30,226 bases of DNA, from assembly GCA_964619405.1 (NCBI GenBank), contig CAZUCF010000011.1, forward strand, positions 1-30,226, in the 5' to 3' direction. The notes beneath the pieces are model-generated. The model saw only the letters and a program-made list of their open reading frames with translations. It searched no databases and was not told where the DNA came from. The DNA comes from JABIDZ01 sp964619405 (GTDB lineage Archaea; Iainarchaeota; Iainarchaeia; Iainarchaeales; JAAZKV01). This document shows, in pieces, positions 20,768-30,226 of the stretch. Every line of letters starts with the position of its first letter. Positions within the stretch are counted from its first letter, which is position 1. The position numbers and the translations under genes are program-made.

Positions 20768-23700
20768 CTAACAACTTTCTTGTCTTTGACTAGTATCATT
20801 TATTCTACAACCATAACTTCCAACAACAAGATAACTTCCATCAGGGTAATCTCTTCCATGTTTGCTAAACCTTGTTGCGTCACCCCAACCATTTACTCGT
20901 GCTGAATGAGTATCGTGTCTGCCTGATTCAATCAAGTTTCCTTCAGGACCATATATTGATGCTCTTCCTGAAACCCCCGAATAAAGAACTACTAGAGGGC
21001 CGCCCCCATCAGCAATTGGTTTCCACAAGAATCTTGAAATTCTTTGATAGTTTTGTTGAGTAGTTGTTGTAGTGCCACTCCCACCACCCGTTGATTGACC
21101 CGTATTTGATGTTGAAGTACTTGGTGAAACATTCGGAGCCATTGCTGGTAACAAGTAAGCATCATCATTTATTAAAGGAATTATTCCATCTCCAAGACAA
21201 TCTTTGTTACTTGCAGGATTTATTCCTTTTATTAATTCAGTTAAATATTCTGGATTCCACCAAATAATAACTCTTTCTTCATTCTCATTAGTAATACACA
21301 TTTTTTCGTTTCTAACCATTTCAAGCATTGATTGTATTGTATCATAATTAGTATCGCCTAATTGATTATAATAATCAAGCATAGCATTCCTTTGGTTTAA
21401 TGGCAAAATACTATAAATACTAATATTTTGACTAATTGGTTGTAATTGTGTTGGAGTTGCTTCTTTTGGTGTAAAAAATGTTGTTCCAAGCCATATTTTT
21501 CCAACCTTTGTATTATTCCATGCTAATTTTCTAGGCGAGGTCTCCTTGAATAACTGTTGGTCTACTTCTCTAATATCCAAACACTTTTGTTGGCCTAGTG
21601 TTGATGATACAAGCGCCCATGTTTTTTGAATAGGTACATTTAAATCAGCACCACTTTTTTTTAATGAGTAACTAACACTAAAATTTTTTGTAGTATTATT
21701 GTCTATTAACATTATAATTGGATTTGGTTGTGATGGAGTAATAGTTAAATTAAATTCATTTCCTGCTTTAGAATAATCTAATACTGTTCCAGTGTTAAGT
21801 TGTGACAAACTAGAAGCATTTTGTATTTGAATTACACTTTGAGCATTATCAAACTCGTTTGTCATAATATTAGAATTAATTCTTATATTCGTTCCCTCAA
21901 AACTTACTCCGTAACCATCTCTTTCAAAAGTACTACCTGTTTTTCCAACCAAACCATTGAATGGTGTTTCATAAAACAAATTATAATTTTGTGCTTTTTG
22001 TATTGGGATTATTGATATTTTTATATCTTTAATTGGTTGAGTGCCATCAAACAAACTGTTAATTCCTTGGTCAAATTGTTCAATACTTATTTCTATTCTA
22101 TATAATCCACCATAAGGTAATTGGGTTTGATCCTCTTGTCTATTATACAAATATTCCAATTTGTCTTGTTTTATAAAATTATTAAATTTTTCATTAAAAA
22201 AAGGCTCTGTTCCTGCAAATTCATTCGAATAATACGCTTCAAAATCATCAAGGAAATTCTGTGAATAATTATCTTTTATTAAATAAGAATAAAAAACTGT
22301 TTTTTGTGGTATTAAATGGAACGCACTTTGTTTTAACAAATTATCAATTTCAAACAATTTTTTAAACAAACTAATATTGAATTGAGTAGCATCACAATAA
22401 TGATAATTATTATTTGTTAAATCACAAGCATCTATTCCAATATCACTCCAATTCCAATTAAAATTTAATTTTGGAACAAAATCAGTTCCTGTTACACCAT
22501 TAATACCTGACATTGACACACAATTGTTAATTGGGCCAGTTAATTTAACTTGGAAACCTTTTATTTGCTTTTCTTCTCCAGAAACCCAATCAGCAACCCT
22601 AATAATAGCGTATTCTCTCCCCAGCAAATTATTTCTTGTAATATTAAAATCTATATCCTTACTACTAATTTGTGGTTCTCCAACATACTCAGCAAATAAT
22701 ACTCCATTATTTAACCAAGCATCTACTCCATCTGGAACAGTTTCCCAATTAACTCTATAATGTATTATTCCACTTGGATCCGCCTCAACATATGGTAATT
22801 CTGAAGATAACATGTTTGCTCCTTCTCCACGTTCACTCAAATAAGATGTTATTTCTCTTGGAACAAAACCAAGGGGGGCAACACCAGTTATAGTTTTTGT
22901 TAAAAGTTCTTCATCCCAAACATCACCCGGCGAATGGTCAAAAGCTGTTTCCTCATTAACCCATTCAGGAACAGGAGTCGCTTCTAAATAAGAACCCAAA
23001 TTATAAATTTTTCCTTCTTCAGAATGAATTAATTGTTCTTCAGACCAAGTATTCTCCCTCTCAATACCCCATGCAACCGCACGATAAAATTCTGGTTGTA
23101 ATGCTAGGGTAGCTCTATCAGCACCCCAATTACTAAATAATGCTCCTGTTCCACCTGCAACAGCTCCAATACCAGCACCCCACCAACCACCAATAACCCC
23201 GCCAACAACAGCTCCTCCAATAACACTACCAACAGTATAATACCAAGGAGGATCTTTTCCTCTAGTATACAATATTCCTCTTATTAACTCTTCATTAAAA
23301 CCTAGTGCTGTTACTTTACAAGGATTACAATGAGACTTTTCTTTTATAGTTGCACTACCCCATGGTTCTTCTGTTACACCTTTCCAAACACCTGAAACAT
23401 CTAAATAACTAGGTGGCCTTGGTGCAGCAACCCACTCCATTTCATGTTCTAACTCACAAGGCCCTACTTCAGCTTCAACATCACCAATAGGTGTTGGGTA
23501 ATAATTTAAAACATCTCCAATAGCAAAAGAAGTTCCAGTTGGAGCAGAATCTTCAAAATAAATTTTGTTGTTGTTAATAGTATTATTTCCACTAACCTCA
23601 ATATTTGAAGTAGACCAACTCTGATTAGGAATAGGCCTATTTAAATCAAATTCAGTTATTGGCCTATCACCCATTTCTAAACTAGATAAATCTTCAACTA

Positions 23701-26700
23701 ATCCAACAAAAATTTCAGCTGCTTCGTTAACCAAATCTAATTCGCCAGGTGCTTTTTGAGTTTTAGTCGGGCTACCAGAACAAGTCTCTCCTTTTTTAGA
23801 TATTTGTTTCCAATAAGTGCCAAAACCAAATCCATACACTATTGCTTCAACAGCACTACCAATTACCTCAATATTTAAGTTAAGATCTTGGGGGTTTCCT
23901 GGTTTGTTAAAAGTCAATGAGACACTATTTGTGCTAATATCTAATTTTGGATAAAAATTGTCTTTTCTTCCCTCAAAACAATTATTTGTTATCTTGCTCG
24001 AAATTTTATTAGTTGTAGTAAAATCAAAAATTGCTTGTTCTAAATCAAAACAACTATTAGGGTCTTTTATAACAACATCAATCATTCCTGCTTCTCTTAA
24101 TAAACTTCTATCATAAACTCTAATTGGATAAACTCCTAATAAACCATCTCTTATTGTAGCAGTCAAACTAATTGTTTTAGTTTCATTTGCGCTCAAAGTA
24201 AAACTAATTTCTGATAACAACAAATCTGAAACAAGAGAAATATTTTTTTCTTGCCCACAAGTTTCTTTAATTGTAAAAGATGATGATTCATCAACATTCA
24301 AGCTAATTAAATTATTTGAGCCACTTGTATTTACCTCAATACAAGTTTGTGGCGCATTTGTAATAACCGGTTGTAAAATTCTTTTTAATACAATTATTTT
24401 TTCACCAGGAATTGCTTCTTCATTCTCAGCAGTAATAATTATTGAATCATTTTCGCTAAGACTTGTAGTATCAAACACAATAAAACTCATACCATTAATG
24501 TCAGTTGTTCCATAATAACCTGCCCCAATATCAATTTTTTCAGTTCCAACTAATTTTTTTATTGTCCAATTAGTAACAGCTTTCGCACCTGTTTTATATT
24601 TAGTTCTTATTAATACTAATGGGTAAATTACTTCAGGTTCAAGTTGTATTGGTTGTACATCAACTTCAATTTCTTCCTTATTTCTTATTCTTAATCTAAT
24701 AATATTTGTATTATCTGATTGAGGAAATGCTTGTTCTTGTGCATCAAATAATTTTTGTTCTATTTCAAAAGTTCCAACTTGATTTTTAGTTTCTAGTTTT
24801 TTTGAAATTGATTCTTGACTTGAAGACAAGGGTTCTAAAACTAAATTTTGTTTAGAAAGATTAGCATCATTTTCAAAACTTATTTTTTCTAAATATTTTT
24901 GTTCAATAGTATTATACAAAAAAATTTGTCCGAATGATTGGTCAGACAAATTTGTTATAATTGTTTTTATTTTATATTCATTACCATTAAACAAAGTTAA
25001 TCTATCAGTATCTGGAATAGGCTCATTCTTATCAGCCATCATTAAAAAATTATCAAAAACAAAAGTTGGACAATCATTTGTACAAAAACTTAAACCAATT
25101 CCAAATTCTCTAGAATAACTTAAACTTTGTTCATCAACTGAACCAGTTGAATATTTTAAATTAAATGCTCCCTCGATATTTGCATCAATACTAATTTTTA
25201 CTAGAATAGGGATTGCTATTTTCCCCTGGACATTATTTATTATTAACTTTGCTTGCTTTGCTTTCTCATCAACATAATTTTCTTCGTTAGACCAATCAAC
25301 ATTGGTTTGTTCTAATTCATTAACCATTAATCTAATATATTCATTTGTTGTAATTATGTCTTCAATATATACTCCATTTTTGTCTACTGAAAAATTAGTA
25401 ATAGTGTCTTCTAATTCTGTTGAATTTACAATTAAATCAAATAACAAATAATATTCTTTACCTGAAACAAATTTTTTTGCTTCAGATTCAGATACTGAAC
25501 TAATCGGATTATTATCAAATGCTTGATCAAAAAACAATTGGAATTTATTATTATTTGGGAGTGAATTAATTCCTTTTAAATAAGTTTTTTTAGATTGCGT
25601 GCTTCGCATAATTTCATATTCAAAAGTTTCTTTTCGAAAAAAATTCGAGTCCACAACAAGAATTTTGTTTTTAGTCCCAACAACCAATGACTGGGTTTCA
25701 AAATAACTTGTTTTTTTATTGATTAAATCACTTCTCAAATAGCTCGTACCATTATTAATAAAAAAATTATTATCTGGCAAAACATTTACTTCCCGCCCAT
25801 TTTGAATATCAACAAAATAAAATTTTAATTTTCCAGAACCAGTAACCAAAACAATTGTTTTTTCAATTTCGGAATTAACTTCCAAAGTTATTTCTTCTCT
25901 TGCTTCAACTTTTTTATTCGAACTAATTGCAAAAATAGTGTAAATTCCTGGTGAAAGATTGTTAATTGTTGTTGAACCATTATTATCAACAGTCATAGTT
26001 ACAATGGGATCGGTTAAATAACTAGAATATATTCTAACAACACCGTTTCTTTCAGCTGCGCCAGTATCATTAACAAGATTCACTTTCAATTTTGTTCTTG
26101 GCCTTTCCAAAACAATTTTTTGAAATTCACCTTTAGTTTGAAGTATTACATCAACTAATTTTACTTCATAACCAGACATATTAATAAACGCTTTATATTC
26201 AGATGTATCCGAACTAGTTGTTCTGATAAAAGGTGTTCTTCCAATTGTGTTAGTTCGCTTTTCTTCAGAATAAATATTTCCATCACGATAAATTATTACA
26301 CTAACACCAAAAATAGGCGCATTATTTGTATCAACTATTTCAAAAGCAATATCTCTTAAAACATCAATAGTTGAGTTACTCGTGTTTATTCCATCAACTA
26401 CAACGTCACCATTTTCTAAAACAGTAATGCCTTGAATTATTATGTTAATTTCTTTAAAATTTTTTGAACTAATTTCAAAATTATCTATTGTAGTTTTACC
26501 TAAAATTTTAGCAACATAAGTATATGTTCCAAAATCTAATTTTGTTTCTACTTCTCCATTTGAACTAGTTAACAAATTTTTTTTAATAGAACCAAACTCA
26601 TCTTTTATCAAAATTTCAACATCTTTTAAAGGAGAATTATTTGAATCGCTTGCCTTAAAAATAACTGTTGCCTCATTTACTAATTTATTTAATTTTAATA

Positions 26701-27373
26701 TAGATCTTTGATCTGATTGAGTAATAGTTATTGTTTTTCCTTCATAACCAAAATTAGTAGCTCTTAATTGCATTACTTCACAAGTATCCTCTATTTTTAA
26801 TAAGAAACCACTTGTGGGTTGATTTGATAAAGTTTGTTTTACAACACCATCACATAAAAAATCTATTATCGCGTTTGTTAAAATATTATTAGCAGAATCA
26901 GTTACTGTAACACTATAATCTCTTGCTTCAAAAATATTATCAGCGTTGGTTTCAATTGATTGTAATCTAAAAATATGACTTTCATTAACATTTATTGTTT
27001 CACTTATTGTTCTAAAATTTTCTTTACTAATATTAACAATGATATTTTCTTCGTTTGATTCAAAAAGTAATTTACCAAATTGATCAGTTCTCAAAGTTTT
27101 TTCTTCATCTTCCAAACTAATTCTAACTAATGCATCTTTTATTGGAATATTATTACTAGTTAGAACAGTTATTTCAACATCATAAATTGGTTTTAATGTA
27201 GATGAAAAAGAAAAAAGTAAAAAAATTATTAAAAGTGTTAAAATAATTAAAAATAATACAAAACTAGGGAAAACATTGTCAATTGGATCAACAATCTTGT
27301 AAATTGGTATTTTTGAATCAATTTTATCAAGTAATGAATACCACTTGTCTTCTAAAGAAGAATAAAAACCCAT
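20768..27373 (-). CDS. Giant membrane-anchored surface protein with Ig-like/carboxypeptidase-regulatory-like repeats
   Basis: About 2,200 residues. An N-terminal stretch (SLEDKWYSLLDKIDSKIPIY) leads to one membrane helix, VFPSFVLFLIILTLLIIFLLF. At least five tandem beta-sandwich domains follow over about residues 60-550, each with a V-x-D-x-x-x-x-P-x-x-x-A/V-x-V pattern typical of CarboxypepD_reg/PEGA-like folds. Then come long Asn/Ser/Thr-rich regions, a glycine zipper near 1390-1430 (VIGGAVVGGVIGGWWGAGIG), a Thr/Ser/Gly linker (STGGGSGTTTTTQQ) near 2120, and a Cys-containing end. The bulk is probably outside the cell. ATG 27373 is chosen; an in-frame ATG at 27421 would add 16 residues. Role: attachment, host contact or cell-envelope structure, inferred. 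Confidence 0.75.
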   Translation of the reverse strand: MGFYSSLEDKWYSLLDKIDSKIPIYKIVDPIDNVFPSFVLFLIILTLLIIFLLFSFSSTLKPIYDVEITVLTSNNIPIKDALVRISLEDEEKTLRTDQFGKLLFESNEENIIVNISKENFRTISETINVNESHIFRLQSIETNADNIFEARDYSVTVTDSANNILTNAIIDFLCDGVVKQTLSNQPTSGFLLKIEDTCEVMQLRATNFGYEGKTITITQSDQRSILKLNKLVNEATVIFKASDSNNSPLKDVEILIKDEFGSIKKNLLTSSNGEVETKLDFGTYTYVAKILGKTTIDNFEISSKNFKEINIIIQGITVLENGDVVVDGINTSNSTIDVLRDIAFEIVDTNNAPIFGVSVIIYRDGNIYSEEKRTNTIGRTPFIRTTSSDTSEYKAFINMSGYEVKLVDVILQTKGEFQKIVLERPRTKLKVNLVNDTGAAERNGVVRIYSSYLTDPIVTMTVDNNGSTTINNLSPGIYTIFAISSNKKVEAREEITLEVNSEIEKTIVLVTGSGKLKFYFVDIQNGREVNVLPDNNFFINNGTSYLRSDLINKKTSYFETQSLVVGTKNKILVVDSNFFRKETFEYEIMRSTQSKKTYLKGINSLPNNNKFQLFFDQAFDNNPISSVSESEAKKFVSGKEYYLLFDLIVNSTELEDTITNFSVDKNGVYIEDIITTNEYIRLMVNELEQTNVDWSNEENYVDEKAKQAKLIINNVQGKIAIPILVKISIDANIEGAFNLKYSTGSVDEQSLSYSREFGIGLSFCTNDCPTFVFDNFLMMADKNEPIPDTDRLTLFNGNEYKIKTIITNLSDQSFGQIFLYNTIEQKYLEKISFENDANLSKQNLVLEPLSSSQESISKKLETKNQVGTFEIEQKLFDAQEQAFPQSDNTNIIRLRIRNKEEIEVDVQPIQLEPEVIYPLVLIRTKYKTGAKAVTNWTIKKLVGTEKIDIGAGYYGTTDINGMSFIVFDTTSLSENDSIIITAENEEAIPGEKIIVLKRILQPVITNAPQTCIEVNTSGSNNLISLNVDESSSFTIKETCGQEKNISLVSDLLLSEISFTLSANETKTISLTATIRDGLLGVYPIRVYDRSLLREAGMIDVVIKDPNSCFDLEQAIFDFTTTNKISSKITNNCFEGRKDNFYPKLDISTNSVSLTFNKPGNPQDLNLNIEVIGSAVEAIVYGFGFGTYWKQISKKGETCSGSPTKTQKAPGELDLVNEAAEIFVGLVEDLSSLEMGDRPITEFDLNRPIPNQSWSTSNIEVSGNNTINNNKIYFEDSAPTGTSFAIGDVLNYYPTPIGDVEAEVGPCELEHEMEWVAAPRPPSYLDVSGVWKGVTEEPWGSATIKEKSHCNPCKVTALGFNEELIRGILYTRGKDPPWYYTVGSVIGGAVVGGVIGGWWGAGIGAVAGGTGALFSNWGADRATLALQPEFYRAVAWGIERENTWSEEQLIHSEEGKIYNLGSYLEATPVPEWVNEETAFDHSPGDVWDEELLTKTITGVAPLGFVPREITSYLSERGEGANMLSSELPYVEADPSGIIHYRVNWETVPDGVDAWLNNGVLFAEYVGEPQISSKDIDFNITRNNLLGREYAIIRVADWVSGEEKQIKGFQVKLTGPINNCVSMSGINGVTGTDFVPKLNFNWNWSDIGIDACDLTNNNYHYCDATQFNISLFKKLFEIDNLLKQSAFHLIPQKTVFYSYLIKDNYSQNFLDDFEAYYSNEFAGTEPFFNEKFNNFIKQDKLEYLYNRQEDQTQLPYGGLYRIEISIEQFDQGINSLFDGTQPIKDIKISIIPIQKAQNYNLFYETPFNGLVGKTGSTFERDGYGVSFEGTNIRINSNIMTNEFDNAQSVIQIQNASSLSQLNTGTVLDYSKAGNEFNLTITPSQPNPIIMLIDNNTTKNFSVSYSLKKSGADLNVPIQKTWALVSSTLGQQKCLDIREVDQQLFKETSPRKLAWNNTKVGKIWLGTTFFTPKEATPTQLQPISQNISIYSILPLNQRNAMLDYYNQLGDTNYDTIQSMLEMVRNEKMCITNENEERVIIWWNPEYLTELIKGINPASNKDCLGDGIIPLINDDAYLLPAMAPNVSPSTSTSNTGQSTGGGSGTTTTTQQNYQRISRFLWKPIADGGGPLVVLYSGVSGRASIYGPEGNLIESGRHDTHSARVNGWGDATRFSKHGRDYPDGSYLVVGSYGCRINDTSQRQESC

Positions 27374-27476
27374 ATAAAAACCACAAATAATACATACTTG
27401 GTGAATAAAAAGCTTACGCATGTGAAAAAAATTATTCTTGTTTTTGATAAAAAAATAAATTATTTTATTGAATTAG

Positions 27477-28217
27477 TTATAAATCAATTTCGTCAACAAC
27501 TTTTTTACCAGCAATCACTTCTGGAATAATTACTTTTTCTGCACCAGCCCTTTTTAATTTAGAAACAGCGCTTTGTTTTTCAGCCCGAGTAATTATCCTA
27601 ATATTATTATTTAGTTCTTTTGCACTCAAAATAATAAAGAGATTTGTTTCAGTTTTAGGCGTTGTTATAATAAGTTTTTTAGCACTTCTTATATTTGCTT
27701 CTTCTAAAATAATATCTTTTTGAGCATCACCACTAATTGACAAAAATTTTTTCTTAACCAATTCTTTTGAAACCAAATCATCAATCTCAATAATAATAAA
27801 AGGAATTTTCTTTACATTTAACTCCTTAGCAATTTCTTGTCCTGTTCTACCACCGCCAACTATTATTATGTGTTCTTTCATTTCCATAATACTATTCAGA
27901 TGAAACTTGTTTTTTAAATAGTTTGTTAGGTTTCCTTCAAGAAGCATGTCTGCAAAACTCCATAACACCCACCAAATACAAAAAACACCTACCAATGCCA
28001 AAAAAATTTCTAATAACCTTTCTATTATTGATGCATCATCAGCAAAAATAAAAGCCAGCGTTTGAAGTGTTCTTAAAAAAGCATTTTCAAAATGAAAACC
28101 ATTTAAAATAAAAAAACCAATAATGCCAAACAAAAAAACGCTTATTATTACAAGAACAAATATTTTTATTCTCTTAGGAAAATCTTCGCTGCTTTTCAAA
28201 GAAACACCATGAGACAT
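27477..28217 (-). CDS. RCK (TrkA-N) domain membrane protein with a degenerate channel pore
   Basis: Two membrane helices (about 18-39 and 66-88) precede a Rossmann-type RCK/TrkA-N domain: EHIIIVGGGRTGQEIAKEL (about 115-133), IIEIDD, SGDAQKDIILEEANI, and RAGAEKVIIPEVIAG. This is the MthK-type layout. Between the helices, where a K+ channel carries T-V-G-Y-G-D, the sequence is LRTLQTLAFIFADDASIIERL, so the selectivity filter is missing. The RCK nucleotide loop is intact. It may be a sensor or regulator rather than a K+ channel. The giant gene follows 55-100 bases downstream on the same strand. TTTTTAAAC about 26 bases before the ATG suggests a leaderless mRNA. Confidence 0.8.
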   Translation of the reverse strand: MSHGVSLKSSEDFPKRIKIFVLVIISVFLFGIIGFFILNGFHFENAFLRTLQTLAFIFADDASIIERLLEIFLALVGVFCIWWVLWSFADMLLEGNLTNYLKNKFHLNSIMEMKEHIIIVGGGRTGQEIAKELNVKKIPFIIIEIDDLVSKELVKKKFLSISGDAQKDIILEEANIRSAKKLIITTPKTETNLFIILSAKELNNNIRIITRAEKQSAVSKLKRAGAEKVIIPEVIAGKKVVDEIDL

Positions 28218-28548
28218 GAATAATAAAATATCCTTTTTGTTTAAAAAGCCTATTAATAACTTTAAAAATTATTAATAACTTTAAAAATCAGTCAAATAAA
28301 AAACTTAAAAATAAATAATAACAAACAACTAAACTAAATTGAAAGAATATGAATAATTATAAAATAGTAAGCAATTAAAAAATAATTAAATTTAAATTAA
28401 TAAAAAATTAAATTTAAATTAAAAAATAATTTTTTGTGATTTTTATTATTAATTATTTTTTTATTGTTTTTAATTAGTTTTTGTATTTTTTTTAATTAGT
28501 TTTTGTATTGTTTTAAGTTAGTTTTTTTGTGCTTGTTATTTAAATTTA
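28218..28548. other. Divergent intergenic region with short tandem repeats
   Basis: No gene is visible in these 331 A/T-rich bases between divergent genes. The minus-strand promoter of the RCK gene lies at 28239-28248. ATTAATAACTTTAAAAAT is repeated at 28252-28269 and 28271-28288. TTAATTAGTTTTTGTATT occurs at 28470-28487 and 28492-28509, with a weaker third copy to 28530. AAATTAAATTTAAATTAA is also repeated near 28385-28425. The epimerase promoter must lie in the last 50 bases. Confidence 0.6.
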
Positions 28549-29493
28549 ATGAACTTAAAAATCATTATGAAAAAGGTTCTAGTCACTGGTGGTTGTGGTT
28601 TTGTAGGGAGTCACGTTGTTGATTTTCTTATAAAAAAAAATTATGATGTTATTGTAATAGATGATTTGAGCACTGGTAAAAAAGAAAGATTAAACGAAAA
28701 AGCTAAATTGTTTGTAGTTGATATAACAAACAAAAATGATTTAGAAGAAGTTTTCTTAAAAGAAAAACCTGAAATAGTTTTACATATTGCTGCACAAGTA
28801 ATGCTTAGAAAATCAATAGAAGAACCAATATTTGATGCAAACACAAATATTATTGGAACAATAAATGTTTTAGAAGCTTGTAGAAAAAATAATGTTAAAA
28901 AAATTATTTATACTTCAACTGGCGGAGCAAGATATGGGGAACCAAAATATTTGCCCGTTGATGAAAAACATGAAATAGAACCAAGCGCACCATATGGCAT
29001 ATCAAAACACACTGCAGAACATTATGTAAAAGTATATAATTTGTTACATGGATTAGACTACTTAATATTTTGTTTTGGAAATGTTTATGGGCCAAGAGAT
29101 GATCCTTCTTGTAAAAGAGTAACTTCTTTTTTTTGTGATAAAATATTGGGTGGAGAAAAACCAGTTATTTTTGGTGATGGTGAACAAACAAGAGACTTTA
29201 TTTTTGTTTTAGATTTAGCAGAATTCATTGTTAATAGTATTGAAAAAAATCCTGAACACAAATTATTTAACTTGGCTAATAGCGAACAAATAAGTGTTAA
29301 CAAAATTTTTGAAGAATTAAAAATTATTTCTGGGTTTAAAGAAAATGCTGAACATATTGAAGCAATAAAAGGTGAAGTAAGAGACATTATTCTTGATACT
29401 ACTCTTGCTCAAAAAGAATTGAATTGGAAACCAAAAACAAGTATGAAAGAAGGTTTAAAACAAACTTTTGAGTGGATGAAAAACAATAAATAA
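28549..29493 (+). CDS. NAD-dependent sugar-nucleotide epimerase (GalE-like)
   Basis: It belongs to the extended short-chain dehydrogenase family. VLVTGGCGFVGSHVVDFLIK is the NAD-binding loop, VIDDLSTGK and VVDIT follow, and catalytic Tyr-x-x-x-Lys appears as PYGISKHTAEHYV with the Ser/Thr in STGGARYGEP. GNVYGPRDDP and DGEQTRDFIFVLDLAE are typical UDP-glucose/UDP-N-acetylglucosamine 4-epimerase segments; length 314 fits. The product would supply UDP-galactose-type sugars for surface glycans, possibly on the giant surface protein, but exact substrate cannot be fixed. The ATG at 28549 adds six residues before a second ATG (28567), which is the usual start in the family. Confidence 0.88.
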   Translation: MNLKIIMKKVLVTGGCGFVGSHVVDFLIKKNYDVIVIDDLSTGKKERLNEKAKLFVVDITNKNDLEEVFLKEKPEIVLHIAAQVMLRKSIEEPIFDANTNIIGTINVLEACRKNNVKKIIYTSTGGARYGEPKYLPVDEKHEIEPSAPYGISKHTAEHYVKVYNLLHGLDYLIFCFGNVYGPRDDPSCKRVTSFFCDKILGGEKPVIFGDGEQTRDFIFVLDLAEFIVNSIEKNPEHKLFNLANSEQISVNKIFEELKIISGFKENAEHIEAIKGEVRDIILDTTLAQKELNWKPKTSMKEGLKQTFEWMKNNK

Positions 29494-29874
29494 AATAACT
29501 CTTATACAAAGTATTAAAATTGAATACGCACAAATTATTAAAATCAACAATATTTGAATTAACTCAAGTGAAATAATAATTTAATTAAAAAATATTAAAA
29601 AAATAATTTGTTTAAAATCACTTGAAAAAATAATTATCAATATGTTAAAAAAATTTATTATAATTTAGTTAAAATCTATTTGAAAAATAAAAAAAGTTAA
29701 ACTATTTTATTATTAAAACAAAAAATTATTTTTAATTAATTAAAATAATTCTTATTTAATCTTTTTTTAAATATTTAATAAAACAAGATTTATTTTTTGC
29801 ACCAAAATTATTTTTTATTTTTATTAGCAATAGGTTAGAGCAAACATTGCAAGGACTTCCTTATTCTTCTTCGT
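29494..29874. other. AT-rich intergenic region before the 23S rRNA end
   Basis: No ORF, tRNA or 5S rRNA is seen here. CAAGTGA (about 29565) and TCACTTG (about 29620) could pair over a loop of about 50 bases. 29825-29874, on the minus strand immediately after the 23S end, is richer in G+C and is probably the 3' processing stem of the rRNA transcript. T-runs on the minus strand beyond it would end transcription. Confidence 0.5.
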
Positions 29875-30226
29875 TTTAGCAACCTCAAGCTTTTAGTATT
29901 GCAATGCTTAACACGTCGCCGAAGCTTCGTGCTTACACAAGCAATCTATCAACCTCTTCTTCTAAGAGAGCTTTCGTTCCTAGCGTTCCATTTTTCAGGA
30001 ACGATTCAGAAATGGATGACTCTTTTTAGGGATGGCTTCGTGCTTAGATGCTTTCAGCTCTTATCCACTACAGCGTAGCTACCCAGCATTGCCTTGTAAG
30101 ACAACTGGTACACCAGAGGCTGCGCCGCTATGTTCCTCTCGTACTCGTAGCAGCTTCCCCTCAGTTAATCGACAACTCCAACAGATAGTATCCAAACTGG
30201 CTCGCACCGTTCTTAACCCAACTAAC
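29875..30226 (-). rRNA. 23S rRNA, 3' part (runs off the right edge)
   Basis: The minus strand carries the conserved 3' third of 23S rRNA: GGATACTATCTGTTGGAG, the sarcin-ricin loop AGTACGAGAGGA, CTGAAAGCATCTAAG, GTGTAAGCACG and the near-terminal AATACTAAAAGC. The mature 3' end cannot be set exactly; it should lie within about 20 bases of TACTAA (29893-29898). About 350 bases are present; the 5' part lies beyond 30226. No 5S rRNA follows within the window. Confidence 0.96.

Overview
The window is very AT-rich (intergenic DNA is almost only A and T) and comes from an archaeon. The archaeal markers are ribosomal protein L21e, the RNA polymerase subunit RpoF, a DUF655 protein and a KsgA/Dim1 rRNA dimethylase in one operon, the AMP phosphorylase / ribose-1,5-bisphosphate isomerase pair, an archaeal-looking RNase P RNA, an intron-containing tRNA, and TTTAAA-type promoters about 27 bases before start codons (leaderless transcripts). 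Small genes, a giant cell-surface protein, the AMP salvage pair and several bacterial-type enzymes fit a DPANN archaeon. Iainarchaeota (Diapherotrites) or a relative is my guess, but the lineage cannot be fixed from this window.

Layout. 1-2960: a small ribbon-helix-helix protein diverging from a bacterial-type metK, then a pyrimidine-dimer-glycosylase-family protein and a nuclease-like protein with membrane segments. 3029-7411: cation/proton antiporter, small methyltransferase, FKBP lipoprotein, flavodoxin-like protein and a coiled-coil membrane protein. 7592-10128: ribose-1,5-bisphosphate isomerase and AMP phosphorylase, two of the three steps that take AMP to RuBisCO; RuBisCO itself is not here. 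10246-12417: the rpl21e-rpoF-DUF655-ksgA operon on the minus strand. 12722-16301: a zinc-ribbon membrane protein, an intron-containing tRNA-Arg(TCT), a glutamate-5-kinase-like protein and ArgRS. 16443-20708: AlaRS of bacterial, C-terminally short form, a hypothetical protein, a GNAT acetyltransferase, RNase P RNA, a dense cluster of hairpins, and another hypothetical protein. 20768-28217: a protein of about 2,200 residues and an RCK-domain membrane protein. 28549 to the end: a sugar-nucleotide epimerase and the 3' end of 23S rRNA.

Notable themes. (1) Tandem arrays of 13, 21-22, 29 and 45 bp fill intergenic spaces; two of them start exactly at the end of a gene (a methyltransferase stop codon, a tRNA 3' end). 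(2) Several housekeeping enzymes look bacterial in type (MetK, AlaRS, possibly ProB), suggesting transfer. (3) A five-hairpin element at 19908-20022 next to RNase P RNA is the best candidate for an undescribed RNA or a solitary transposon-derived element. (4) Some proteins lack family-defining residues: KsgA motif IV and the K+ filter of the RCK protein.
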